A stretch of DNA of 64,000 nt from Aerococcus viridans (GCF_002871935.1 NZ_PNHQ01000004.1:50510-114509), one strand, 5' to 3'. Counted from the first letter of the stretch, positions 9,059-17,340 are shown. Numbers and translations are program-made. The notes: generated from the sequence alone by a model not told the origin.

Positions 9059-10075
9059 CTAAGACGATAGATTAAATGCTTTGGCAATCAGTGCTAAGTT
9101 TTCTTCCCGGCGCTCGATTCCTGGTACAGTTGGTATGACCATAAATTCATCAGCAGCTGTCAGTTGAATAATTTGCTGGATTTGATCTTTGACTTGTTGA
9201 ATATCTCCGATAATCAGCTTTTTACGATTACGGGCCATTTTTACCTGGTCGGCTTCCGTAAATTGATAATTGGCAGCTTCTTCAATTGTTGGTAGGTGGT
9301 CAAATTCGCTGTAGTCTTTTTTACCAAGAATCCATAGCTCAAAAGCTCGCTGAAGTGGCTGAATATCAACCCCCTCTGGTACAACAGCAATGAATGCTGA
9401 AACCATAAATTGCGGTTTGGACAAAGTGGCTGAAGGTTGGAAGTTGTCCCGATAGATTTTCGCAATCCGTTCAGCTGCTTCGATAGCATCTTCATCCTGG
9501 TTAAATAATAAACTATAGACGTAGCCAATACCTAAGCGGGCGGCCTTATAAGCAGATGCCTCACTGGCTGAGAGGGTCCACATTGTTGGTGGGGTATCTG
9601 GTCTTGGATAGACTTTGAGATCGCCATAGTGATTAGGTGCTTGGCTAACAAAATCCCTTACTTCCCCCATAGCTTCTTCATTATCTTTATAGCCTTTAAG
9701 ATTGCTGTCTAAAGCATCTCGAACCGCTTGTCGGCCTGGATTATTACCCATCCCCAAATCTACACGACCAGGATATAAATGGGCAATCGTATTAAAGACC
9801 TCTGCCACTTTAAATGGGGCATAATGCGGTAGCATCACCCCACCTGATCCGAATTTAAGCCGCTTCGTCCGACTTAATAGATAAGTCATCATGATTTCAG
9901 GGGCTGCTGATGGATAAGCAGCTAAACTGTGGTGTTCAGCAAGCCAAAACCGATGATAGCCCAATTCTTCTGCCCTTTTAGCTAAATATAAGGTATCATT
10001 GTAAGCGTCTGTATCACTTTTTCCTAGGTCACGGACCACGAAATCAAGGACATTCCATTTCACTGTATTGGTCAT
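9059..10075 (-). CDS. LLM class flavin-dependent oxidoreductase (luciferase-like)
   Basis: This 338-residue luciferase-like monooxygenase has a TIM barrel with YHRFWLAEHHSLAAYPSAAP, RLKFGSGGVMLPHYAPFKVAE, and LGMGNNPGR. The family uses reduced FMN and O2. I chose the ATG at 10075 because AAAGGAG lies 9 nt upstream; a frame open to 10099 has no such site. This oxidoreductase is a recurrent partner of GcvH-L/SirTM loci, and here it is the first leftward gene. A near-perfect 9-bp inverted repeat (CTATCGTCT...AGACGATAG) overlaps the stop region at 9052-9070. The substrate is unknown. Confidence 0.88.
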   Translation of the reverse strand: MTNTVKWNVLDFVVRDLGKSDTDAYNDTLYLAKRAEELGYHRFWLAEHHSLAAYPSAAPEIMMTYLLSRTKRLKFGSGGVMLPHYAPFKVAEVFNTIAHLYPGRVDLGMGNNPGRQAVRDALDSNLKGYKDNEEAMGEVRDFVSQAPNHYGDLKVYPRPDTPPTMWTLSASEASAYKAARLGIGYVYSLLFNQDEDAIEAAERIAKIYRDNFQPSATLSKPQFMVSAFIAVVPEGVDIQPLQRAFELWILGKKDYSEFDHLPTIEEAANYQFTEADQVKMARNRKKLIIGDIQQVKDQIQQIIQLTAADEFMVIPTVPGIERREENLALIAKAFNLSS

Positions 10076-10210
10076 ACAACTGTACTCCTTTATTTTCACA
10101 CACTGTTATACTACAAGTATATCACTCTATCCAAAAATAACATTACTAGCCTTTTCAACTATTATCATGATATCATATAAACTGTTCAAATGTTTGATTA
10201 AAATATTTTT

Positions 10211-10226
10211 TTGTATGCGCATACAA
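10211..10226. promoter_or_regulatory. Perfect 16-bp palindrome, candidate operator
   Basis: TTGTATGCGCATACAA is its own reverse complement. It sits in the 205-bp divergent promoter region between the monooxygenase and old-yellow-enzyme genes. Related half-sites (CGTATG, CGTATAC) follow to the right. The arrangement suggests one regulator controlling both directions. No regulator gene is adjacent. Confidence 0.6.
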
Positions 10227-10280
10227 CGTATGTATTTTCTCAAACATTTACTTCGTATACATCTATAGAAAGGAAATCAC

Positions 10281-11480
10281 ATGATGACGCAAGATTATAA
10301 GACATTATTAGAACCTGTTACCCTACCCAACGGTCAAGTCCTTGAAAACCGTTTTGTATTATCCCCAATCGTTACCAACTCTTCTACTCAAGAGGGTTTT
10401 ATTACACAAGAAGACCTTGATTACGCTAGTCGTCGAGCTAAATCTGCCCCTATCCAAGTGACAGGTGCCGCTTACATTGAACCTTATGGTCAATTATTTG
10501 AATATGGTTTCTCAGTTGACGATGACCGTGCTATTCCTGGTTTAAGCAAAATGGCTGATGCGATGCAAGCTGAAGGTGCTAAAGCTATTTTGCAACTAAC
10601 CCATGCTGGTCGATTTGCCAATCAAGCAATTCTTGATTATTACACCGTTTACGGCCCAAGTCCGCAATCCTTACATACACCAATCGACCACCAAGTGCTT
10701 GAAATGTCCCCACGAAAAATTAAACAAGTGATCCGTCAATACGGTGATGCAACCCGTCGTGCAATTAAAGCAGGTTTTGCTGGTGTAGAGATTTCTGCAG
10801 CTCAACGTTTACTGATGCAGACTTTCTTCTCCCCTTATTCAAACCAACGAACAGATGAATATGGTAGTCAGACTTTAGAAAATCGGGCTCGTTTTGGCTT
10901 AGAAGTCTTTAAAGAAGTTCAAAAGGTCATCGATGAAGAAGCACCTGACAACTTTATTCTTGGTTTTCGTGGTACACCTGAAGAAACACGCGGGCAAGAT
11001 ATCGGCTATACCGTTGAAGAATTTAACCAATGGGTGGACTGGATCCTTGAAGTGGCAGATTTAGATTACCTCGCTATTGCCTCTTGGGGTCAAAACATTT
11101 TCCAACATACTGTACGCGCTGAAGGTCGATACTATGGTCAACCAGTCAATAAAATCGTTCATGACCATTTAAATGGCCGCGTTGTCATGATGGCAACTGG
11201 TGGGATCAATTCACCTGACAAAGCCATGGAAGCTATCCAATATGCAGATATGGTTGGGATGTCATCGCCTTTTATTACAGAGCCGGATTTTGTCAATAAA
11301 TTAGCAGCCGGAAAAGCAGATGAAATTGACTTACAATTAACCAACAAAGATATTGATGACCTTGCTATACCAAAAGCAGCCTTCAAAGACATCGTCCGTA
11401 TGATGGATTACGGCAAAGGCTTACCACAAGAAGCCCGCGACAAATTACGTGAACACGAAAAAAATTATGATTCAAAATAA
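10281..11480 (+). CDS. NADH-dependent flavin oxidoreductase (old yellow enzyme family)
   Basis: This 399-residue TIM-barrel flavoprotein has family signatures: LENRFVLSPIV, AILQLTHAGR, the FFSPYSNQRTDEYG block followed by LENRARFGLEV, and VMMATGGI for FMN phosphate binding. These enzymes reduce activated C=C bonds or nitro compounds using NAD(P)H and FMN. Two ATGs are adjacent (10281 and 10284) after AAAGGAAA. It diverges from the luciferase-like gene of the SirTM locus and shares its regulatory region. Such oxidoreductases accompany SirTM loci in other Firmicutes, so it is probably part of the same redox response (inference). Confidence 0.9.
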   Translation: MMTQDYKTLLEPVTLPNGQVLENRFVLSPIVTNSSTQEGFITQEDLDYASRRAKSAPIQVTGAAYIEPYGQLFEYGFSVDDDRAIPGLSKMADAMQAEGAKAILQLTHAGRFANQAILDYYTVYGPSPQSLHTPIDHQVLEMSPRKIKQVIRQYGDATRRAIKAGFAGVEISAAQRLLMQTFFSPYSNQRTDEYGSQTLENRARFGLEVFKEVQKVIDEEAPDNFILGFRGTPEETRGQDIGYTVEEFNQWVDWILEVADLDYLAIASWGQNIFQHTVRAEGRYYGQPVNKIVHDHLNGRVVMMATGGINSPDKAMEAIQYADMVGMSSPFITEPDFVNKLAAGKADEIDLQLTNKDIDDLAIPKAAFKDIVRMMDYGKGLPQEARDKLREHEKNYDSK

Positions 11481-11521
11481 ACACTTAAACATCTAAAAAT
11501 CTAAACATTTAAATACCTATA

Positions 11522-11873
11522 GATATGCCTTCGGTTTTAGCTTTCTCTATCATTGCCTTAGTTGCTGGAACGACATATGTTGCGTCTAAACACGCTGTGT
11601 CTGCTATGACGAAATCAACTGCCTTCATGTATACCAACAACAAAATTCGTGTTAACGGTATCGCCCCAGGTGCCATCGCTACAAGTATTGCCTCAACGAT
11701 GACCGACTCAAGTGACTTTGCGAACGCTCGGATTGGTGCCGTCAGCGCCATAAACCCAGGTGTTATCAACCTGAAGATATTGCCAATGCCGCAGTATTCT
11801 TAGCATCAGATGACGCAATTTTATCAACGGTGATATTATCACTGTAGATGGTGGCTTCACGGCACCATTCTAA
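11522..11873 (+). pseudogene. Remnant of a short-chain dehydrogenase/reductase
   Basis: The first segment reads YVASKHAVSAMTKSTA...IRVNGIAPGAIATSI, the YxxxK active-site and C-terminal part of an SDR enzyme. The frame then shifts to QPEDIANAAVFLASDDAI and again to FINGDIITVDGG. The N-terminal Rossmann half is absent and at least two frameshifts are present. Before decay it was an SDR oxidoreductase following the old-yellow-enzyme gene. Confidence 0.85.
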
Positions 11874-11889
11874 AATAAATAAATATCCC

Positions 11890-11932
11890 AAAAAAAAGCT
11901 GGTCCTCATTTTTCTGAGGGTCAGCTTTTTTT
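11890..11932. terminator. Bidirectional intrinsic terminator
   Basis: AGCTGgtCCTCA pairs with TGAGGgtCAGCT, with A- and T-runs on either side. It lies between the SDR remnant and the convergent antiporter gene. Confidence 0.88.
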
Positions 11933-11948
11933 GTTTTCATATTCTTAT

Positions 11949-13130
11949 TTATCGATCATCACGCAATAGTCGATTATGGGTTTGGTCGATTAAGACAGCG
12001 CCAAGCGGTGCGGTGACTAAGATGGCAACGACTGAGATGGTTAAAATGATTTGACCACTCGGCAAGCCCATCGTTAAGGGCACCGCCCCTATGGCTGCTT
12101 GTACTGTGGCTTTTGGAATGTAGGCAAAAATGGTGAATGCTTTTTCCTCTTTGTTTAATTGAGTGCCTAAAACAGATAAAAGTACACCAAGTCCTCTAAA
12201 TACCAACAACAAGACAATTAACACTACTGCAATGATGCCTGAATCTTTCACGGATTCGATGGACATGCTGGCACCAACTAACACGAACAGGATAATTTCA
12301 AAGACTTGCCATAAGTTATTAAACCCTACTTGAACAGATTTGGCTTGAACTGGATTGACGCGAAGCATCATAAAGCCCATCGCCATCACAGCAAGTAAGG
12401 CGGAGAAGCCGATTGGTCCTGTCATGGCTTTTTCAATTCCATCAAATAACATAGCCATCCCAAAGGTTAAGATGACTGGGTATCCACCTGATAATTGATA
12501 TTTTTCAATGGCTAGTGACAGTAGCCAACCTACCAATAATCCCCCAGCGATGCCTAATATGATAGAAGTTGGCATAGATAGCATGCTTAACCAATGGAAT
12601 TCACCAGTTTGAGCAAGGGCTGTTAAGGCAGTGAATATGATGATGACGAAGATATCATCCATAGAAGAGCCCGCTAGAATCATTTGCGGTACCCCTTTTT
12701 TCTTACCGTATCCCTTACCCATTAAATCTAACATGCGGGCAACGACGACGGCTGGTGATGTGGCCGCGATAATAGTCCCTAAGATAGCGGCAGATAAGTA
12801 TGACATTCCAAAGAATATTGGTGCCAAAATGATAGTCCCGATGATTTCTAGGGTGGCTGGTAGGAAGCTCATCAAGATGGCTGGGCGCCCTACTTTCTTC
12901 AAGTCCTGCAAATCGATATTTAAACCCGCTCTAAGTAAGATGATCATCAAGGCAATCCGTCTTAAATCACTGGATATATCCAATGTACTTTGGTCAATTA
13001 GATTAAAAAATGACGGTCCCATGATTAAGCCAGCGATGATGTAGCCGATTAAACTAGGTAAATTCATCGCACTCAACAAGCGCCCCAATAAATACCCCAC
13101 AATAATGATAAAACCTAACGATAGTAACAT
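11949..13130 (-). CDS. Cation:proton antiporter (CPA family membrane domain)
   Basis: This 393-residue protein has about 12 hydrophobic segments. It carries antiporter motifs such as SLIGYIIAGLIMGPSFF, ILLRAGLNIDL, IIAATSPAVVVARM and GSSMDDIFVIIIFTA, where the paired acidic residues are expected in ion exchange. There is no C-terminal TrkA domain. It probably exchanges Na+ or K+ for H+ at the membrane; the ion is not determined. AAAGGAGGAAATT precedes the ATG. The upstream leader contains an intrinsic terminator and other hairpins, so expression is probably controlled by attenuation. Confidence 0.88.
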   Translation of the reverse strand: MLLSLGFIIIVGYLLGRLLSAMNLPSLIGYIIAGLIMGPSFFNLIDQSTLDISSDLRRIALMIILLRAGLNIDLQDLKKVGRPAILMSFLPATLEIIGTIILAPIFFGMSYLSAAILGTIIAATSPAVVVARMLDLMGKGYGKKKGVPQMILAGSSMDDIFVIIIFTALTALAQTGEFHWLSMLSMPTSIILGIAGGLLVGWLLSLAIEKYQLSGGYPVILTFGMAMLFDGIEKAMTGPIGFSALLAVMAMGFMMLRVNPVQAKSVQVGFNNLWQVFEIILFVLVGASMSIESVKDSGIIAVVLIVLLLVFRGLGVLLSVLGTQLNKEEKAFTIFAYIPKATVQAAIGAVPLTMGLPSGQIILTISVVAILVTAPLGAVLIDQTHNRLLRDDR

Positions 13131-13138
13131 AATTTCCT

Positions 13139-13310
13139 CCTTTTGCAGGCAAAAAAAAAGCTGATACGCCTGCAGTTTTACTTGCAGAAGTCATCAGCTT
13201 TTCAGCGGTTCGGTATGGGATGGCCTAAAATCACCATCTACTTGACCAGGGAGAACCTCATTCCCTCTTTTTATGCTTCCTAAGCATACGCCATTTTTCT
13301 GAAAAATACA
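13139..13310 (-). promoter_or_regulatory. Structured leader with intrinsic terminator, riboswitch candidate
   Basis: Directly upstream of the antiporter start, the minus strand holds a strong terminator at 13151-13202 (AAGCTGAT...ATCAGCTT with inner CTGCA/TGCAG, then nine Ts). It is preceded by hairpins AGGGA...TCCCT and GATGG...CCATC and a CCATACCGAACCGCTGAAAAGC segment that overlaps the terminator's 5' arm. Mutually exclusive pairing is therefore possible. I could not match it with certainty to a known riboswitch class. Confidence 0.6.
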
Positions 13311-13335
13311 AGGTATTAAATACACATACTCTTAT

Positions 13336-13518
13336 TATTATAGCAGGTCATCGGCCTTCACATACCTATCATAGTTTTAAAAGCAGTGGGCCCAGAATTA
13401 GCCAAGGTCTAATTCTTTGTCTGGCAATTCATTCTGTAAGGGCTAATGCGCCTAATAGAATGATATGGGTCAGTAGTCAGCCTCTCTTCCCTGCTAAGGC
13501 ATGCTAGGACGTTTCAGT
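13336..13518. repeat. Copy A of a ~175-bp conserved element
   Basis: Reading rightward, this copy shares ordered blocks with the minus strand of 15838-16014: TACCTATCAT, GCCAAGGTCTAAT, CATTCTGTAAGGG, CGCCTAA and AAGGCATGCTAGG. Spacing is similar and the intervening sequence diverges. The block pattern suggests a structured RNA or a non-autonomous mobile element. It has no coding potential. Confidence 0.75.
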
Positions 13519-13725
13519 CTCTTACTCATATATAAAGGACTACTCTCCATAATAACAATTACAAAAACAGTGAGATCATAATATATACAAAACTTTATCA
13601 ACCAGACATTTTCGCTTGTTATTAAAGAATTTGAGGTGTATTTTATTGCTATCTTTTTTACCTGGGTGTATAGTGTAGGTGAACCTAAAAATAAAACGAC
13701 AGTATCCTTGAAAGGATGGAGAAAG

Positions 13726-14415
13726 ATGGCTAAATTAGTATTTATCCGCCACGGACAAAGTGAATTAAATTTACAAAATGTGTTTACTGGATGGTTAGAT
13801 CCGGCTTTAAGTCCTCTGGGGGTGGAGGAGGCTAAGGCCGCCGGTCTAGCGCTTAAAGAAGAAGGTTTAATTTTTGATGTTGTACACACTTCCCTACTAG
13901 CACGTGCGATTCAAACAACTTTTTATACGCTAGATAATTTAGACCAACTTTACTTACCAGTCCACAAACATTGGCGGTTAAACGAACGTCATTACGGTGC
14001 ACTTCAAGGATTAAATAAGGCAGAAACGGCCGCTATTCACGGTGAAGACCAAGTGCATATCTGGCGCCGTTCTTATGATGTCCGCCCGCCTCAAGCGACT
14101 GCCAATACTTTTGACCGCCGCTACCAAGACCTTGATATCGACCATTTATTAGCTGGCGAAAGTTTAAAAGACACTTTAAACCGGACCATGCCTTATTGGG
14201 AAGACCATATTGCAGCTGATTTAAAAGAAGGCAAAAATGTCCTTGTTGTCGCTCATGGTAACAGTTTGCGGTCATTAACCAAATACTTGGAAAGTATTTC
14301 TGATGAAGATATTCCTGACTTAGAAATCGCCACCGGTGAACCCATTATTTATGACGTTGACGAAAACCTTCATATCTCAAACAAAAAAGTCTTAACGAAA
14401 CATATCACCAAATAA
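13726..14415 (+). CDS. gpmA: 2,3-bisphosphoglycerate-dependent phosphoglycerate mutase
   Basis: This 229-residue protein belongs to the dPGM branch of the histidine phosphatase superfamily. The phospho-His motif is LVFIRHGQSELN at the N-terminus. TGWLDPALSPLGVEEA, RLNERHYGALQGLNKAE and the second catalytic His in LVVAHGNSLR follow. It interconverts 3- and 2-phosphoglycerate in glycolysis. The start at 13726 follows GGAGAAAG; the frame is open further upstream but has no ribosome site there. It shares a terminator with the convergent SRPBCC gene. Element copy A lies about 200 bp upstream. Confidence 0.93.
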   Translation: MAKLVFIRHGQSELNLQNVFTGWLDPALSPLGVEEAKAAGLALKEEGLIFDVVHTSLLARAIQTTFYTLDNLDQLYLPVHKHWRLNERHYGALQGLNKAETAAIHGEDQVHIWRRSYDVRPPQATANTFDRRYQDLDIDHLLAGESLKDTLNRTMPYWEDHIAADLKEGKNVLVVAHGNSLRSLTKYLESISDEDIPDLEIATGEPIIYDVDENLHISNKKVLTKHITK

Positions 14416-14433
14416 CATGTAATGACATGCAAA

Positions 14434-14487
14434 TAAATAGCCCGGAAACCTGGAACGTTGTGTCCCTTGACTTCTGGGCTATTTTTC
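14434..14487. terminator. Bidirectional terminator between gpmA and the SRPBCC gene
   Basis: AATAGCCCgGAA pairs with TTCtGGGCTATT across a 30-nt loop. A T-run follows on the plus strand and an A-rich run precedes. It overlaps the last codons of the leftward gene. Confidence 0.75.
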
Positions 14488-14979
14488 TTCTTTAAAATTT
14501 GCTTCTTTAAATTGTGTTTCATAAGCTTGCGTTAACTCAACCAATTCATCTGGCAATGGCCATTGTGGTGGTTGACCGTTCATGATTTGCACGAATACAT
14601 TTAAGCAATTATGCCAACCGGTAGCCGTTTGCACTACCCAGGCAAGGTCTGAAAATGTATGGTTAAAATGCAATCTAGCACCAGATTCCGTTTCAGAAAT
14701 CTCCATGCGTATCACATCGCGGCCATCTTCGATAAACTCAAAACCATCTTCAAGTGAATACTTAGTAATCACCTCTTGGTAAAGATTCCCTTCGCCGTCA
14801 TCAAATTTTATCAATCCGCCAACTTGGCCATCCATTTCCCCTGTTGCGAATGGATACCATTTTGAAAAAATGACCGGATCTGTCAAAGCGTTGAATACCA
14901 CCTCTTTTGACTGGTAAAAGTCCCTTTCAAAGTATAGTGAATACGAACTTTCGTTTTCAATTAATTGCCCAAATAACAT
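14479..14979 (-). CDS. SRPBCC/AHSA1-like domain protein
   Basis: This 166-residue single-domain protein has the START-like fold pattern. YFERDFYQSKEVVFNALTDPVIFSKWYPF at the N-terminus is the typical AHSA1 beginning, and a Trp-rich C-terminal helix (VQTATGWHNCLNVFVQIM) closes the cavity. Family members bind hydrophobic ligands or act on Hsp90-like partners; a precise role is unknown. A TTTCC-rich ribosome site (GGGAAAGGAAAC on the coding strand) precedes the ATG. It is monocistronic and lies beside a string of gene remnants to the right. Confidence 0.8.
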   Translation of the reverse strand: MLFGQLIENESSYSLYFERDFYQSKEVVFNALTDPVIFSKWYPFATGEMDGQVGGLIKFDDGEGNLYQEVITKYSLEDGFEFIEDGRDVIRMEISETESGARLHFNHTFSDLAWVVQTATGWHNCLNVFVQIMNGQPPQWPLPDELVELTQAYETQFKEANFKEEK

Positions 14980-15001
14980 TGTGTTTCCTTTCCCTTACGC
15001 T

Positions 15002-15385
15002 AAATATAATAGCCTTTGGATATAATCTTCTTCATCTGCATCATGGCTTGAATTTGTGCTGAATTATGTTGTAATTCTCCAATATTTATCGGCACAATTT
15101 GCCATGATAAACCATATCTATCTTTTACACAACCACACTGCTCAGCTTTAGGACCAGCGGCATAATTTTTCCCAGTAATAATCTATTTCATCTGACTCTC
15201 GCAATTAAGGCTCAAAGATATCACCTCATTAAAATGGAAATATGGCCCGCCATCCAAAACAATTTAAGGTTGGTTATTTAAAATGAACTCTGCCGTAATA
15301 ACTTAACCTGACATACCCTCAAAGTGTTCCTGTAAACTGGCATCTGGATAGTATTCAATGTGCTGAATTTCTGAATTCGGAATCA
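15002..15385 (-). pseudogene. Remnant of a VOC/PhnB-like glyoxalase-fold gene
   Basis: On the minus strand the pieces NSEIQHIEYYPDASLQEHFEGMSG, VITAEFILNNQP, GGPYFHFNEVISLSLNCESQ and KDRYGLSWQIVPINIGE follow in order. They are recognisable as a PhnB-type VOC protein. Several in-frame stop codons and a frame change interrupt them, and the N-terminus is missing. Confidence 0.8.
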
Positions 15386-15456
15386 AATCTACATAGAAGC
15401 GAACCGCCTATCACAATCGCCGTCACTAAACCATAAACAAGGGCAATCCACTTCAC
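15355..15456 (-). pseudogene. Truncated start of a small membrane protein gene
   Basis: GAGGAGGAGC followed by a GTG at 15456 opens a frame that begins MKWIALVYGLVTAIVIGG, a clear hydrophobic N-terminus. It then runs into the VOC remnant in another frame and stops after 33 codons. A good ribosome site with no body suggests deletion of the rest of the gene. Confidence 0.5.
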
Positions 15457-15569
15457 GATAGCTCCTCCTCATTGGGTGCTGGTTAGTCATACGTCACTAA
15501 TACCTATATAGTTTACCACAAGAAATTGAAAATTCGAACGGTCTATCCCAATTAGGCCTATCCCCCACT

Positions 15570-15760
15570 GAAAAACGACCTACACCATCATCGACCTACC
15601 ACCAATAACCCTTGTCGATGACTACAGGTACGCTTTAACTACATCGATGATTCCACCATGATCATTCACATTAGCTTCAACAGCAACCGTATCATCAATA
15701 GAACAAATAATGTTGCCGTCAGCCTTATGCCTTTCTTTCCTCGATTAAAAAAGTAGTATA
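15570..15760 (-). pseudogene. Possible C-terminal remnant of an unidentified gene
   Basis: One minus-strand frame reads KERHKADGNIICSIDDTVAVEANVNDHGG and ends IIDVVKAYL before a stop. It resembles the end of a Cof-type HAD phosphatase, but only loosely. No start or ribosome site is present. Confidence 0.3.
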
Positions 15761-15837
15761 CCATTTATCCAAAAATACTTTACTTAATCCACATTTTACT
15801 TTTCATTGAAGTTATTACTCGGTTGTGGACTTACTAA

Positions 15838-16014
15838 GCAAAGGCTGGAACATACCTAGCATGCCTTCGCGGTGAACTCAGGGTGGCCTGGCGCATGTCA
15901 GTTTGTTAGGCGTTTATCCCTTACAGAATGTATAGTCAGCCAAACCATTAGACCTTGGCAGTTGGAGGCCCCACCGAATCTAAGGTAATGATAGGTATAG
16001 TGAAAGCCGAAGGA
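15838..16014. repeat. Copy B of the ~175-bp conserved element (inverted relative to copy A)
   Basis: This copy matches 13336-13518 in opposite orientation. Read rightward it can close with GGCT/AGCC and CATACCTA/TAGGTAT arms, enclosing the conserved CGCCTAA/TTAGGCG, CCCTTACAGAATG and ATTAGACCTTGGC blocks. It begins about 60 bp beyond the stop of the symporter gene. A transcript strand cannot be decided. Confidence 0.75.
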
Positions 16015-16071
16015 TTTTAATCACTAGATAAAAAAAGATACAGCCTTTACACTGGATCCTTTAGAGTAAAT

Positions 16072-17274
16072 CTACTTAGTTTGTTCTGCTTTTTTATCTT
16101 TTTTGTAGACGGCATCGACGATGACGGCGATGGCGTTGTCACCTGATACATTTGTTGCGGTACCAAATGAGTCTTGGGTGATGTATAAAGAAATGGCTAA
16201 TTGGTTGAAGGCTTCTGTTAGTCCAACCATTGGTAAGAAAGGTAAAGCTGACATGATGGCCCCGCCTGGTGCACCTGGTGCAGCGACCATAGCGATTCCT
16301 AATACCATGATGAAGCCAACCATTGTACCAATTGAGATTGGCATTGAGTACATCATTAAGATGGCTGTCACACAAGATATGATGGTAATCATTGAACCAG
16401 CTAGATGGATAGTGGCGCATAGTGGCACAACGAAGTTAGCGATTTGCTCAGAGACGCCATTTTTCCGGGCAATTTCAACGTTTGTTGGAATGGTTGCGGC
16501 AGATGATTGGGTACCTGCGGCTGTTAACCAACCTGGAATTTGATTCTTCATCATTTGAATTGGGTTCTTACCGGCGTAAGCACCAACCACGGCGAACATG
16601 CAGACTAGGTATAGTAAATGTAAGACGATGGCAGTGACTAATACCCGCCAAAAGACTGACATAACGGCAAATACTGAACCTGAATATGACATGTCTGCAA
16701 AGTTGAAGAAGATATAGAATGGCAGGAATGGAATCACGACTGTTTGTAAGGTTAAATCGATAACCTTACCGAAGTCGGTAAATACTGTCATCAAAGCTTC
16801 TCCCCGTCCTCTTGCTCGTAGCCAAGAAATCCCTAAGCCTAACATAAAGGCGAAGATAATGGCTGCGGTAACTGAAAACATGGGTTCTAGACCAATTGAG
16901 AATAAGGCGGTTGCCCCTTCGCCTGATTCTTGGATGGTATTTGCCAAGTCAGAGGTAATAAACATTGGGAATAAATTGCTGGCTACAGTATAGGCAAGGA
17001 TACCGGCAACGATTGTTGACCCGTAGGAAATGGCTACAGTAATCCCTAAAAGTTTACCCGCACCTTCTGCCAGTTCAGCGATACCTGGAATAATCAGGCC
17101 GACGATCATCAATGGAATGATGAAGGACAGGAACTCAGAGAATAATCCGGATAATGTTTTTAATACTTGGAAGAAAATTTCTGGTAGAAAACCAAATTGG
17201 CCGACAATAATCCCTAATATAATTGCAATTACTAATTTCAAGGCTAGCGGTATTTTAAACCCCTTCTTTGCCAT
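16072..17274 (-). CDS. Dicarboxylate/amino acid:cation symporter (DAACS family)
   Basis: This 400-residue membrane carrier is of the glutamate/dicarboxylate symporter fold. It has the N-terminal transmembrane block, the serine-rich re-entrant loop AAGTQSSAATIPTNVE, the helical hairpin IHLAGSMITIISCVTAILMM, the AAPGAPGGAIMSALPFL loop, and the TATNVSGDNAIAVIVD substrate-binding segment. It would import glutamate/aspartate or C4-dicarboxylates with Na+ or H+. The ATG at 17274 is preceded by a GAGGAGTTGTTC site. The upstream terminator at 17312-17340 separates it from the aldC gene pair, so it should have its own promoter. Confidence 0.9.
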   Translation of the reverse strand: MAKKGFKIPLALKLVIAIILGIIVGQFGFLPEIFFQVLKTLSGLFSEFLSFIIPLMIVGLIIPGIAELAEGAGKLLGITVAISYGSTIVAGILAYTVASNLFPMFITSDLANTIQESGEGATALFSIGLEPMFSVTAAIIFAFMLGLGISWLRARGRGEALMTVFTDFGKVIDLTLQTVVIPFLPFYIFFNFADMSYSGSVFAVMSVFWRVLVTAIVLHLLYLVCMFAVVGAYAGKNPIQMMKNQIPGWLTAAGTQSSAATIPTNVEIARKNGVSEQIANFVVPLCATIHLAGSMITIISCVTAILMMYSMPISIGTMVGFIMVLGIAMVAAPGAPGGAIMSALPFLPMVGLTEAFNQLAISLYITQDSFGTATNVSGDNAIAVIVDAVYKKDKKAEQTK

Positions 17275-17311
17275 ATGAACAACTCCTCTAAATCATTTCT
17301 TTCTCAGAAAG

Positions 17312-17340
17312 AAAAAAGTCCCAAATCAACTTGGGGCTTA
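17312..17340 (-). terminator. Intrinsic terminator after the aldC-ygjP-like pair
   Basis: On the minus strand AAGCCCCAA pairs with TTGGGACTT (one mismatch) around a 5-nt loop, followed by TTTTTTC. Confidence 0.75.

Noticed and set aside
13200..13260. 5S rRNA-like string (GGTTCGGTATGGGA) on the plus strand
   Set aside because: The similarity is limited to about 14 nt. The rest of a 5S gene is absent and no rRNA genes surround it.
15838..16014. T-box leader (GAACTCAGGGTGG looked like the antiterminator motif)
   Set aside because: Copy A lacks this motif, no terminator follows, and no aminoacyl-tRNA synthetase or amino-acid gene lies downstream.
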